Shown one piece after another: positions 42,230 through 51,182 of a stretch of 64,000 nt of DNA. The DNA is from Liolophura sinensis (taxonomy: Eukaryota; Mollusca; Polyplacophora; Chitonida; Chitonidae): NCBI RefSeq assembly GCF_032854445.1, contig NC_088302.1, positions 27,059,080 to 27,123,079 of the forward strand. The letters run 5' to 3'. Numbering within the stretch: position 1 is the stretch's first letter; every line of letters starts with the position of its first letter. The notes beneath the pieces were generated by a model. That model had not been told where the DNA came from. It saw only the letters and a program-made list of their open reading frames with translations, and made no database searches. The translations under genes were made by a program, and so were the position numbers.

Positions 42230-42620
42230 TTACAGATGTGGTCCATACCATGCCACACGACACCTCGCCTGTTCTTTGTGATCAAAAGCATTCTCTCTAG
42301 AGCGGGACCTTTTTTTAGAGAGAGGTTTTTCCTTCTCTCTCTTTCTCTTCTCTTCAGTATTCATTTGGTGCGGAGAGTCGTGTTTTCGAGAACCGTACAG
42401 ATTGGTGCAGTTTACCGTAGACGAAGGCTTACTCAAGTCCTCACCACAGACACACCAGGAAGTGATCTGAGACTGCCATAGTACCACACAGACCACAACC
42501 ACCAGGTGCACGAGCCTTAGACCTCCATGTGACAAAGTTCACACCTCCCCACCGGGAAGATACTGTGTTACCACACTAGGATATTCTTGCTATTCTTGAT
42601 ATCAGGCAGCCCACGGGGGT
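42230..42620. other. Unassigned spacer
   Basis: No recognisable gene. Frames on both strands are short and low in information (Lys/Arg/Glu-rich on the minus strand from a pyrimidine-rich tract at about 42330). Confidence 0.35.
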
Positions 42621-42623
42621 ATT

Positions 42624-43069
42624 ACCACATTCACTGATATGTTGGGTATGGTGTCCATGCTTCTTGCCACACTCTATACCAACATATACCATTCCCCAAC
42701 TATATAGAGATCCGGCAAATCCGCCGCCTGGCCTGTTAGAAAAACCACAACCTTTTATCGGCGCGCCAGTACGGACGCTCGGCTCATGTCTTCAACATCT
42801 CTCCCCTGGGAAGCCTAACCCCTTCAGGCACAGCGCCCCGAGTTCTACCACATTCACCGATATGTTGGGTACCGTCTGCATGCTTCTTGTCACACTCTAT
42901 GCCAACATATACCGTTCCCCAACTATAAAGAGATCCTGCAAACCTAGCGTCTGGCCCGTTAGACAAAAGCACACCCTTTTATCGGCGCACCACTACGGAC
43001 GCTCGGCTCGTGTCTTCAACATCGCTCCCCGGGAAGTAAGGCCCCCTTTAGGCACAGCTTCCCCGTCAC
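42624..43069 (+). repeat. Two tandem copies of a 223-bp unit
   Basis: accacattcac.gatatgttggg starts at 42624 and again at 42847. The two units align throughout, including aacatataccgttccccaac, a TATA-like ctata.agagatcc, ccg.ct.gcccgttag and tacggacgctcggctc. A short piece of a third unit follows to about 43100. A related segment (aaatccggcaaacccgccgc) recurs at about 46571. Confidence 0.85.
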
Positions 43070-43161
43070 ATCATCGGCGTTCCTACGGACGCTGAGTTCG
43101 TAGATCTCTCTAAGGCAGTCGTCCCGGCCGGGGACTCGCTGACCTCTCCCTACAACACCGG

Positions 43162-44123
43162 TTAGGGGTTGTGGTTGTGGGGAAACCCGAGCGACTCTCG
43201 TGGGCGGAGGCTGCTGTCGCCCGGGTCCTGCTCAGTCGCCCTTCCCCCGTCGACCGCTCTCGCCCGCGTGGTGAGTGCCGGCCACCCAGCCGTCGTTCTC
43301 CTTGCCTTCCCTGGTAGAGCAGGTAGTGCAGGTGGGGTTATGGTGGGTGAACGCTGGGGGTGGGTCCTCCTGGGTGAGGGTGTGTATCCCGCCTCCAGGT
43401 CCGAGTCCCGGTCGAATTCTCGGTCGTTCATATTCACACCACCACGCTCCCATACCTCACCCCGACCCTCATCATCATCTTCCTCCTCCTCCTCCACATC
43501 CCAAACACTCCCGACACCACCACGGTTAAGGTGTGGCAACAACCGTCTGGGATGTAATCTACCACCACCTCTTCCCCCACGGCCTCGGCCCCGGTGCTCT
43601 GGGGTCGATGTGGATGGCTCTGGCGAGTCATCATCCGAGACTATCTGCGCCGTGGTTCACTTGGTGGTCCTTCTGTTCTTCTCCCACCGCCTCGACCACG
43701 GTATTCTGGGGGTGGTCTAGATGGGGTTGAAGTTGGGGAGGAGATAGGAGCTCGTGCTCCTACTCGCCGGGCTGATGTGGATGGCTCTGGCAAGTCATCA
43801 GCAAATGTCACAACTCTGCGGCGCCGAGGTTCACCTTGCCAGGCCACCGATGTGGATGGCTCTGGCGAGTCATCAGCGAATGTCACAACTCGGCGCCGAG
43901 ATTCACGCTGAGATGATGGATCGGTGATCACAATCACCTCGGTGGAGTACCCCTTTATAGGGTCTGCGTCCCAATAGACCAACTCAGAAGATACGTCGCT
44001 GTCCTCCTCACTAAAATCATCCTCAACATTACCCACCGTAGGGCCTGAGGTCCGTCTGTGATGTGTCAATTTTTGCCCAATCTGCAACGTCCACTTAAAT
44101 ATTTTAAAGCATACACGGCTCAC
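43162..44123 (-). pseudogene. Disordered repeat protein (VVTFADD-SPEPSTS modules), frameshifted
   Basis: Product not recognised. The first frame (44123-43641) begins with a segment rich in Glu, Asp and Ser, then has two copies of a module RRRVVTFADD followed by S/LPEPSTS, separated by short basic linkers. A third, decayed module (SDDDSPEPSTS) lies at about 43600-43640 in the next frame, which then runs to 43162 with an Arg/Gly-rich stretch, an acidic run and Pro/Thr-rich sequence. The DNA copies of the module start at about 43606, 43770 and 43848. A splice-acceptor-like gttgcag occurs near 44080, so the true start is uncertain. It lies between the Polinton ends, but whether it belongs to the Polinton or to a nested element is not settled. 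Confidence 0.45.
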
Positions 44124-44507
44124 ACGCCGTAAGTACTATTCTATTACCCTTCGATTCCTTTTTATTACATACAACGCACTGCTTGGCGCTATGCCAAGTG
44201 CACATTATCTGAGTCGTTAGATACCCCCCATCACGAGACATTCTGGACGGGTCTATTGTAGTTCTATGGGTGGGTAGAGGTTGTTGTTTACATTGAATAA
44301 AGCAGACAAAAATATAAACAAAGAAACAAAATGGCTAATTTTTCTGTCGGAGCGAACGTTTATTTTAAAGAAGAAAAGTATCAGGTTACAGATAATTTAA
44401 AGCCCATAGGGACGTTTGAATGCTACACAAAAGAGATAATAATGGTTTCACGAAAAGTTTTTTTTACATACGGACCTGATAATTCTTCCTCCTAGTCTTT
44501 CTTTCAG
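44124..44507. other. Spacer before recombinase remnant
   Basis: Contains a possible aataaa polyadenylation signal on the plus strand near 44296 and a short frame starting atggctaatttttctg at 44332. No family is recognised, although it may be the eroded upstream part of the recombinase that follows. Confidence 0.35.
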
Positions 44508-45048
44508 CGGCCTCTCCTAAACGTCCCAGTTGACCACAAATCATGGTATGGCAATCAACCAATGGGTCTAAAAACGATCGGATCCATGATGTCCGATATT
44601 TCCCGCGATGCAAAACTTAGCCGCCGGTACATGAATCACGGCGTCCGGGGTACGACAGCCACAGTTCTTGCTGATGCCGGGGTTTGTGTGATGGACGTTA
44701 TGTTGTGACAGGTCACCGCAATGAATCCAGTGTAGGGAGTTATGTCACGAAACCGTCCGTTTCAAAACGCCGTGAAATCAGCATTATCCTGCATGCTTCA
44801 AGCGTGTTATCAGAAAATGCTCAGTGAAAGTGAAAATGCCGTTGAGTGAAAATACTCCCATGTCAGTCACGCCACTCCTAGTGCAAATGACCGACGCTGT
44901 CGACTGTAATGTTACACATAACAATAGCAATACAATCCAAATGGCAAAATTCCAGTTTTCAGTCACGCCTCAAAGTTTTGGAGGGCTGTTCAACAATGCG
45001 ACAATAAATAACTGCAGAGTTCACATCAACTTCACATCCTCTGGATAG
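44508..45048 (+). pseudogene. Crypton-type tyrosine recombinase C-terminal remnant
   Basis: Three adjacent frames give the C-terminal part of a Crypton/DUF3504-type tyrosine recombinase, the enzyme class that moves Cryptons by site-specific recombination. Frame one (from 44508) has WYGNQPMG, then RYMNHGVRGTTATVLADAG with the catalytic-type Arg in the NHxxR box. It meets a TGA at 44706. The neighbouring frame continues with TGHRNESS followed by GSYV, the H-x-x-R box and a tyrosine candidate. After a stop near 44827, a third frame (to 45048) ends in LFNNATINNCRVHINF, a tail style common in these proteins. At least two frame breaks make it dead. The upstream half was not found. Confidence 0.72.
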
Positions 45049-46261
45049 CAGACAGGCTGCAGATCGTCCTTTTCAACTCCCAATCCTTGTTTGATGTTTA
45101 TCCGAGTTAAAATGTTGTTTTTTTATCCACAATGGTCAGTCCGTTTACTCATGTTTTCTCTCTGCGAACGCTATTGTCTGACTGCCGCCAAGATATTGCC
45201 GTTGACCCAGATCCTCAAATTTGGTACATCATGTGACCTTTATGCATGAGTGTGACGTGTATATTTTACGTAACTGGTACGGCGCACTGAGTGAAACATG
45301 TGCACGGGGCTGGTTTAATGTACATATAACTTTGTACAGATTGCGTCATTACAAATTTAAATTGTGATAGCCATCCATTGTATTTCACAATACAATAAAC
45401 GCAAATCATATTTATTTTCATGATACCTTCAACATATAAATTATAATGTATTTATTTCCTTACTTATAATAAGCATAAACACATATCGGTGATGTTTTAT
45501 TGTTTTGTTATTTATCAACATATGCTGAGAAATTAATATTGAATTGAAAATGTAAACTGAAGTGTTCCATTATTTCAACATTCGTTATCCAGTGTTTACG
45601 AATTTGGTACAGAATACAACACGACCGCAAAGCATTTACACAAGTAAACCAAATAAAATTCAGTATCAAACTATTGCTAACCTAATCTTGTGTGTTTCAA
45701 TTATTACTTTTTCGTACGTAAATCATACTTTAATTACGTTTAAACAGTTGAATTTGTTGTCGTTTTGCCGATGCCAGAGGTTTCCAGCTCTTTTAGCTCT
45801 GTCAGACAGAGTTTTTTGACCTGTCCAAACTCTCGCTGCCAGCAACAAGAGATCTCCCCGGCTTATTGTCAGTGTTTGTCGCTGTTTGGCACCGTGCCTG
45901 TCTTACCGAAGCCCACCCTGACAACAGCGTCTTAGCTGAAAGCATGACAATATGAAAGCAACCCTGCAGATGTTTTACTTTATAGTGCTATATTTTATAG
46001 TCGGAATTGTTTTCGAGAATCAAACGTATTCTTTTTATTATTCCATTCTAGTAGTGAAGCACGTCCGTAGTATTTAGCATCGCATTTTAACACCCCCTGT
46101 AAAACACATCATGGTTTCGTCAAGAATTAGGTCACGCCCCTTTAGAACGTTCGGTTGGACGAAAACAACGTGTCAGGGAAAGTGGAGGCTGTTAATCTAT
46201 ACCGCAATGGCGTTTTTGTTATAGTTACGAATACATTTTGCTTCTACCAAGGTAATAGAAT
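45049..46261. other. AT-rich stretch without recognised genes
   Basis: About 1.2 kb of AT-rich sequence. The one 85-codon frame (45562-45819) has no recognisable motif. I see no repeat structure here. Confidence 0.4.
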
Positions 46262-46399
46262 AGAAATAATGTTCGCGTCAGGGTAGTCTAACGGTAGTTT
46301 TACATCAAATCGATGTGGAAGAGTTTACAATTTTTTTACTAAAATATAAACTCTTCCACATCAATTTGATTAGACTACCCTGACGCGAACATTATTTCT
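46262..46399. repeat. 138-bp foldback (long inverted repeat)
   Basis: 46262-46290 and 46371-46399 are perfect reverse complements (29 bp, agaaataatgttcgcgtcag onward). 46304-46327 and 46347-46370 form a second, inner stem of 24 bp with one mismatch. The arms differ only by a 13-bp bulge at 46291-46303, and the terminal loop is 19 nt. This may be a foldback transposon-like insertion or a hairpin-forming locus. Confidence 0.93.
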
Positions 46400-46921
46400 T
46401 AAGTATTGGTCCTGTAGACCTCGTCTGTCCAATGGTCCAATGATATATGTAGCCGTTTTATAATATATAGCTATATAGTAGCTGTCTTGTACTGTCCAAC
46501 AGTATATGATACGCCAATGCCACGCTCTGGATATCCGTGTGAATATCCTCTTCTGGTGTCTCCCCCGACAGGAAATCCGGCAAACCCGCCGCCCGGCCCG
46601 TTAAAAAAAATCAATAACGTCAGCGGCAAGCCTCACGGACGTTGGCTGACACACTGTGTCCCTGGAGTGTCGCAGCATCACACGCCCCAGACCCTTTACA
46701 CCCAGAAACCGTGCTATCCGATCGTGCTATTCCCCGACTGTAGTTTTACTATAGTATAGCTATACAATAGTATCATTATCTGAAGTTATCCTCTACGGTA
46801 CGATAGAGAGCCTCGAGGGTAGTTACCCTCGACTAGCCTCTACTGTCGTTTAACCTCTACGATAGTTTAGCCTCTACTGTAGTTACCCTCGATCTACTTA
46901 GGCTATTATTCGACACGCTTC
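46400..46921. other. Spacer with short direct repeats
   Basis: Contains a segment related to the 223-bp unit at 42624 (about 46565-46620) and short repeats of gcctctactgt.gtt and gttaccctcga around 46815-46895. No gene is recognised. Confidence 0.45.
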
Positions 46922-46922
46922 T

Positions 46923-48290
46923 GTGTTACAGGGACCCGCTTCTTCCACCACCACCACCGCAAACAAAGCCAGCTCGAGTGGAACGAGTGTAGAATGGGAA
47001 GCATCGCTCAAAGAAAAGCGGCGGATCCCGGCGAGCCAGTTCCAGCCCGTCCCAACCCAACCCCACAATGATCTCTTGTCTAGCGGTGAGACTGATTTGC
47101 GGGAGTTGTATCGGCAGCATTGGCGGTCGATCCGGACCCATTTTCATCGCAACAAGCCGGTCCAAGACTGTCACAATTACCGACAGCGATCTCGGAGCCA
47201 TCCCGGCCTATCTGGACGGTATTTATCAGGACCAGCCGATCGCCTTCACCGTCAACTATAGCTTCGGGTATATCCTGCGCCACAGGGAGACGGGGCAGGT
47301 GCGATATTATTACCCGAGCACCAACAACGCCCGGGTACTCGACGCGCCGTACCGCGTGGCGAGTCAGGCTGACCTACGGAAACTCCGCACCCAGCATCTC
47401 CCCAGCCAAGATCCACTCACCTGGGCACAAAAACAAGGACCCGATACGAAATGGTTCGTTGACCTCCTCACCAACGTGTTGTTTTTTGTACACAAACTTC
47501 CCCATCAACTCAAAGGTGAGGGTGGGATAGCGTTACCGCCTTACCTGGCGGGGAACAAGGGGGCTGCACACGTAGGTGGGAGGAGCTAATGGACCTTACA
47601 GGGACTATTTATGCTTGATTAGATGCCTGACCGTCCATCTGGACCAGGCCGACCCCCTACCCGAACACCAGGCTCGGGATTACCACCGTAGGTATCTGGA
47701 GGTGGCGGAGATGGAGCCGAGGGATTTCCGCGGGGTACATCTCAGTGCGCTGAACACGGTGGAATTAACGTGAACATCCAAGTGTACCAGCTCGTTCCCA
47801 TGGGCAAGGCGTACTCGGCGCAACATCCATCGCAGTGCCAAGCGCCATCCTTCCTCCACCCTGCGGTTAAATATGCACAATCAGCATTTCAGCTACATCA
47901 AGGACATGAGCCGTTACGCCCAGTCTTTCACCTGCCGAGTGTGTTCGAAGAGTTTTAATAGGTTATGGGAATTGCGACGGCACGGTCAAACGTTCGTCAA
48001 AAAGTACCCGGGGGGTGTATTCCACAATCAACCCATCATTTTCGAAATGTTGGCGGACATAGGGATTTACCTCTGGGAAGGTGATGACGGAATATTCCCG
48101 TACCGAGCGTGTTACGACTTCGAGGCTTACTTGGCCCCGGTGAACCAAGTGGTGACCGGCTCAACGGAATGGACGTCCCAACACATCCCCATAAGTGTCA
48201 ACGTGAACTCCAATGCAACGGACTACGACCAGCCCGTGTGCTTCATTTCTATCGGCGATCCCCACGCGCTCGTCGATCGTGTCTCCCACC
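46923..48290 (+). pseudogene. Polinton protein-primed DNA polymerase B, N-terminal part, broken
   Basis: N-terminal region of the Polinton polymerase, which replicates the element by protein priming. In order: LRELYRQHWRSIRTH (about 47095); FTVNYSFGYILRH and RYYYPSTNNARVLDAP (47250-47360); a region ending FFVHKLPHQLKG; a possible 86-bp intron (gtgagg at 47516 to ttacag at 47601, with frame off by one); DYLCLIRCL; NIQVYQLVP; HFSYIKDMSRYAQ; a C2H2 finger FTCRVCSKSFNRLWELRRH (about 47929-47986); and YRACYDFEAYL near 48100, whose DFE matches the exonuclease I motif. At least three frame changes occur (about 47160-47200, 47770 and 47845). Homology stops near 48280. No exonuclease II/III or polymerase motifs are seen, so the catalytic half is missing. 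Confidence 0.85.
47516..47601 (+). other. Possible intron in polymerase fragment
   Basis: Donor caaag/gtgagg and acceptor accttacag/gg flank 86 bp that lacks homology to the polymerase. The flanking exon phases differ by one base, in keeping with nearby indels in this dead copy. Confidence 0.4.
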
Positions 48291-49150
48291 AAACGTGGTT
48301 CGACGATGTCCGTGTACACGTATAGCGTGGGTATGGTGGTCTTTAAATCCTCGGCACCGACATACAACAGATCCGCCGGCCCCACGAGCCAATCGTGCGG
48401 TAAATTCATAAGCTGCTTCGGACGCGGGCTGAAACCGAGCGTCAGTTGTTTCCGAAACCGCAGGCTGTATTTCCGCTGCACATCATCGAAATCGAACGCC
48501 AAATCACCGGCGTGAGCCTTGAGTGCAACGTTCTGTTTGTCGGTTAACAAGCGGGTCAGGACCCGGGCGAGGTCTCTGGGTGAAGGGTAATAGCCGGCTG
48601 GCAATGTTATCTTATGCGTAGCGTGGTGTGAGTCCTTTTCGGAGTCTAAGGTATACCACGGTAGTTGGGTGGTGAAATGCGTCAAAGTATTGCTGGGGAA
48701 GTAGTTGAGTGAGCTGTTACTGAGCAGCGTCACGTAAAACATGTTGGTGAGATGATTTCTCCGGGCGGACTGATCGTTTTTCCATCTGGCGCGGGTATTT
48801 AATACGGACTCCACCTTAGCTGGGGTATGATGGCTGGCGAGGGACGCAGTTCGGGTCGCCGCTGTCGTCGTCCCTTGGGTCGGTGTGGTGTGATAGTGGG
48901 GAGCGTGAGTTTCTTGTTGGCCGGGGTTTTGTCGGCCGGGGTTTTGGTAGGCGGAGGGAGAGGAGAAAGACGAGCGGGAGACCGGGCGGGAGATACCGTG
49001 ATGTGGTAAGGGTTTTTTCATCTTGGCTGGTGTGCTGATCTTTTCCCGCACCCAATCAGTCCAGCGATCGCGGTATGATCGCTTGGTGTCGCCGCCCCAG
49101 AGAGGAGTAGTAGCCTTTCGCCGTGAAGGGGCGGGGACGCTGTCTAACAT
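48161..49150 (-). CDS. Polinton structural-type protein (truncated by junction)
   Basis: A 329-codon open frame. Residues 1-130 are basic and Pro/Ser/Thr-rich. About residue 138 begins MFYVTLLSNSSLNYFP, the start motif of a conserved Polinton protein that I take to be a structural (minor-capsid-like) component; that role is inference. LPAGYYPSPRDLARVLTRLL and LYVYTDIVEPRLVGDT are further family-type segments. The part normally lying between the start motif and LPAGYY appears short or deleted. The last 40 or so residues are antisense to the polymerase fragment, so the true C-terminus has been lost at a tail-to-tail junction near 48280. It is still open over 329 codons, unlike its neighbours. 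Confidence 0.6.
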   Translation of the reverse strand: MLDSVPAPSRRKATTPLWGGDTKRSYRDRWTDWVREKISTPAKMKKPLPHHGISRPVSRSSFSSPSAYQNPGRQNPGQQETHAPHYHTTPTQGTTTAATRTASLASHHTPAKVESVLNTRARWKNDQSARRNHLTNMFYVTLLSNSSLNYFPSNTLTHFTTQLPWYTLDSEKDSHHATHKITLPAGYYPSPRDLARVLTRLLTDKQNVALKAHAGDLAFDFDDVQRKYSLRFRKQLTLGFSPRPKQLMNLPHDWLVGPADLLYVGAEDLKTTIPTLYVYTDIVEPRLVGDTIDERVGIADRNEAHGLVVVRCIGVHVDTYGDVLGRPFR

Positions 49151-49175
49151 CTCCTTCTTCTACTTCTACATCTAC

Positions 49176-49461
49176 TCAAACGACTGGGAGGTTTGGTGAT
49201 GGGTGGGTTCGTCGTCGGACGACTTGGTTTTGATCTTGAAACGCCCGGTACCGTTGAAGGGTGTGGTGATACCCCTGTAGTTTCTCATCATCCGAGAGAG
49301 TCCTGTCGTGGAGGATCGATGCCATCACTTGGTCGAGCGCGTTGAGGGCTGTCAGAGTACTGGGCACGGGGTATGGGGAGTCGTGGTACGGGGGTGGTGG
49401 AAGCGTGAGCGTCTCTAAGAGCCGCGGTTCGACAAAAGGCCATTTTCTTGGCGTGCTGCAT
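49176..49461 (-). pseudogene. Small conserved Polinton protein (HAKKM / LxRYRxF type), frameshifted
   Basis: Begins at an ATG at 49461 that overlaps the stop of the upstream gene (TAATG). The first codons give MQHAKKM, then a one-base shift near 49435 leads to VEPRLLETL. The frame then continues through LDQVMASILHDRTLSDDEK and LQRYRAFQDQN to a stop at 49176. This short helical protein is found beside the ATPase and structural genes in Polintons; its function is unknown. The frameshift makes it a pseudogene. Confidence 0.55.
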
Positions 49462-49859
49462 TACCTTCTTCCACCAGCTATAGCATCCTTAACGACGCCA
49501 ACGATGATGGCTGGTGCGACGGCTTTGAAGAGGAGGGGGCCGAGCAGCAGTGGGAGGAATCCGCCGCGTTGAACAATCCGTCCTTTCTTATGCAGGGAAA
49601 CTCTTTTCTTGACCAAGGTGCGAAGACCCGTCTCGTGCCGCTGTAACTCTACCTTCTGAGCCGGCAATAGTGGAACGTTTCCAGAATGTTTCCACATTCT
49701 TGGCACATTCATACAAACACCAAACGCCGTATCGTTACTGCGCAGCACGGCGCGGCGAATGGTGGCGGCGGCTCGAGCCAGCAGGGACAGCAAGGGACCG
49801 TAACGTTGGAACCGGCGTGACATCGCGGGTGGTGGCCGTGGAAACAACTGAGTCGACAA
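49461..49859 (-). CDS. Small basic protein with hydrophobic C-terminus, Polinton-type
   Basis: 132 codons, open. The N-terminal two thirds are Arg/Leu-rich. The last 40 residues contain KKGRIVQRGGFLPLLLGPLL and then another hydrophobic run (APAIIVGVV), ending GGRR. This basic-then-hydrophobic design is typical of a small conserved Polinton/adintovirus-group protein, perhaps virion-associated or membrane-active; that is inference. A second ATG 12 codons in (MSRRFQRY) could be the start. Its stop overlaps the next gene's ATG. Confidence 0.55.
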   Translation of the reverse strand: MSTQLFPRPPPAMSRRFQRYGPLLSLLARAAATIRRAVLRSNDTAFGVCMNVPRMWKHSGNVPLLPAQKVELQRHETGLRTLVKKRVSLHKKGRIVQRGGFLPLLLGPLLFKAVAPAIIVGVVKDAIAGGRR

Positions 49860-49876
49860 CTCGCGCGTCTGAAGTT

Positions 49877-50487
49877 TTATGATTTGGGGAGGTAGGCCTG
49901 CTGAATCTCCCCGGGGAAGATGTGGGTGCGAAGTCGCAGGTGGTCGGGTGTGGCTTGCTTGAAATCCACCAGCAAATACCCGTGAGGTTCGGCGGTGGCA
50001 TCCTCAAACGCCTCGCGCACGTACTGCGTCAGCCCCGGAGCCATCTGTTTAGCGATAGTGGTAGACACGTTTGAGACACGTCTCGCGGGTTTTTGAACAA
50101 CACCAAGTAGTGTGCGTTCAGACTGATAGTACGATGATCTTTGGTTTTGTTGAACAAGTTCTGCACGATGTACACCACGCTGATATTGCGGTGGTGGCTG
50201 CCTATGGTAAAGAGTTTTGTCACGCGTTCGTCAGCGTCGGCCATCAAATCATCCACGACGACTAACGTCTGTTTCCCCGGGTCGAAAGCTGACAGGCTGG
50301 GCACAGCTTCTTCAAACCAAACGTTGGGTAACGTGGTGTACAACGGCTGCCACTCCCCGTAACACCAGACGACGCGTTGTGAGGGTGGGTGAATGAGAGC
50401 TTGAGCGTGCTCCACCAACAGGTTCACAAACACGGACTTTCCAGACCCCGTCGGTCCGCTGACGATGCAGGTAGACGGATGCTCCCA
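49877..50487 (-). pseudogene. Polinton FtsK/HerA-type packaging ATPase, frameshifted
   Basis: P-loop ATPase of the A32-like genome-packaging class. The Walker A GPTGSGKS lies at about 50437-50460. Walker B is LVVVDDLM (about 50260), followed by FTIGSHHRNISVVYIVQNLF, the sensor region with its conserved Gln. After LFKNPRD a one-base shift at about 50065-50075 moves the rest into another frame: STTIAKQM, EAFEDATAEPHGYLLVDFKQ, LRLRTHIFPGE, stop at 49877. At the 5' end an ATG is followed after three codons by an in-frame TGA (50488-50490) just before the Walker A region, so the start is also damaged. Domain content is otherwise complete. Confidence 0.88.
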
Positions 50488-50510
50488 TCAAGTATCCATG
50501 GATGGAGAGT

Positions 50511-50987
50511 CTAGGCGATATGATTCGGCTGGTCGTACGGGTGCGGGTGAGGGAAAGTGCGAGAGGCCGCGGCGGTCACCACCGCCGTCGCCGCGGGCGA
50601 GCTGCTGCTGCTGCTGCTGCTACTGAGGCTGCTGCCGTGCCGCGCTGTGTTGGGTGAAGAATAAACGGGTGTGGAACCATTGCTCGGTACCGAAGTGGTG
50701 TTAGGGAGCAATGGTCGGTGACGCCGGCAGAGTTGAGGTGAACTGGGAAATTCCGTCAACTTCAACCGGGGCGTGCTGGTGGTGGGGTCCATGGTCGCGT
50801 CCTGCTCAGGAGTCAACGCCGTGGTAGGTTGCGGAGTGGAAGTCAGGTCCTTGCCCGCGGCGGTGCTGTCAAGCCGACGCGGGATGTCGCTCGGTGAGGA
50901 CGACGGTGGTGGGGGTGACGCCGGCGGCGGGGACAAAGGCTTCCCTGTCCAACGCAGGAGCGTCTTGTTCAATTGCCCTTGTAGATA
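50511..50987 (-). CDS. Pro/Ser/Thr-rich low-complexity protein
   Basis: Open frame of about 155 codons that lacks a good ATG near its beginning; the first in-frame ATG falls in the middle (MDPTTSTPRLKL). Composition is dominated by Pro, Ser, Thr and Ala, with a serine run encoded by agc/agt repeats near 50595-50630, and it looks disordered. It lies in the same frame as, and directly after, the stop of the small membrane protein upstream, so the two may once have been a single gene. Function unknown. Confidence 0.4.
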   Translation of the reverse strand, partial: YLQGQLNKTLLRWTGKPLSPPPASPPPPSSSPSDIPRRLDSTAAGKDLTSTPQPTTALTPEQDATMDPTTSTPRLKLTEFPSSPQLCRRHRPLLPNTTSVPSNGSTPVYSSPNTARHGSSLSSSSSSSSSPAATAVVTAAASRTFPHPHPYDQPNHIA

Positions 50988-51131
50988 TTAAAGGGTCGAC
51001 TGGTCTTGGAGGAGCTGCACGCTGAGTTCCGCGGCCAATCCACCCACTAAAACTCCGATGTACAAGAGAACTCCGAGCACGGCTGCTACGGTGCCTTTAT
51101 TCTCGCGCAAGCCTTGTATATACCGATCCAT
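50988..51131 (-). CDS. Small single-pass membrane protein (47 aa)
   Basis: Starts with ATG at 51131 and ends with TAA at 50988-50990. A short charged N-terminus (MDRYIQGLRENKG) precedes one hydrophobic segment (VAAVLGVLLYIGVLVGGLAA, residues 15-34) and a short polar tail. It sits between integrase and ATPase on the same strand. Small membrane proteins occur at such positions in Polintons. The downstream frame continues in phase after the stop. Confidence 0.5.
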   Translation of the reverse strand: MDRYIQGLRENKGTVAAVLGVLLYIGVLVGGLAAELSVQLLQDQSTL

Positions 51132-51182
51132 TCCTTAAGGTGGGTGGCTTGGGAGTGACAGTTACCCCCAGTATCCTCGGGG

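Noticed and set aside
43169-43720. 183-codon plus-strand frame
   Set aside because: It is the antisense shadow of the minus-strand disordered repeat protein; composition follows the opposite strand.
46923-48290. Functional DNA polymerase gene
   Set aside because: Several frame changes occur and no catalytic polymerase motifs were seen in the window; only the N-terminal part is present.
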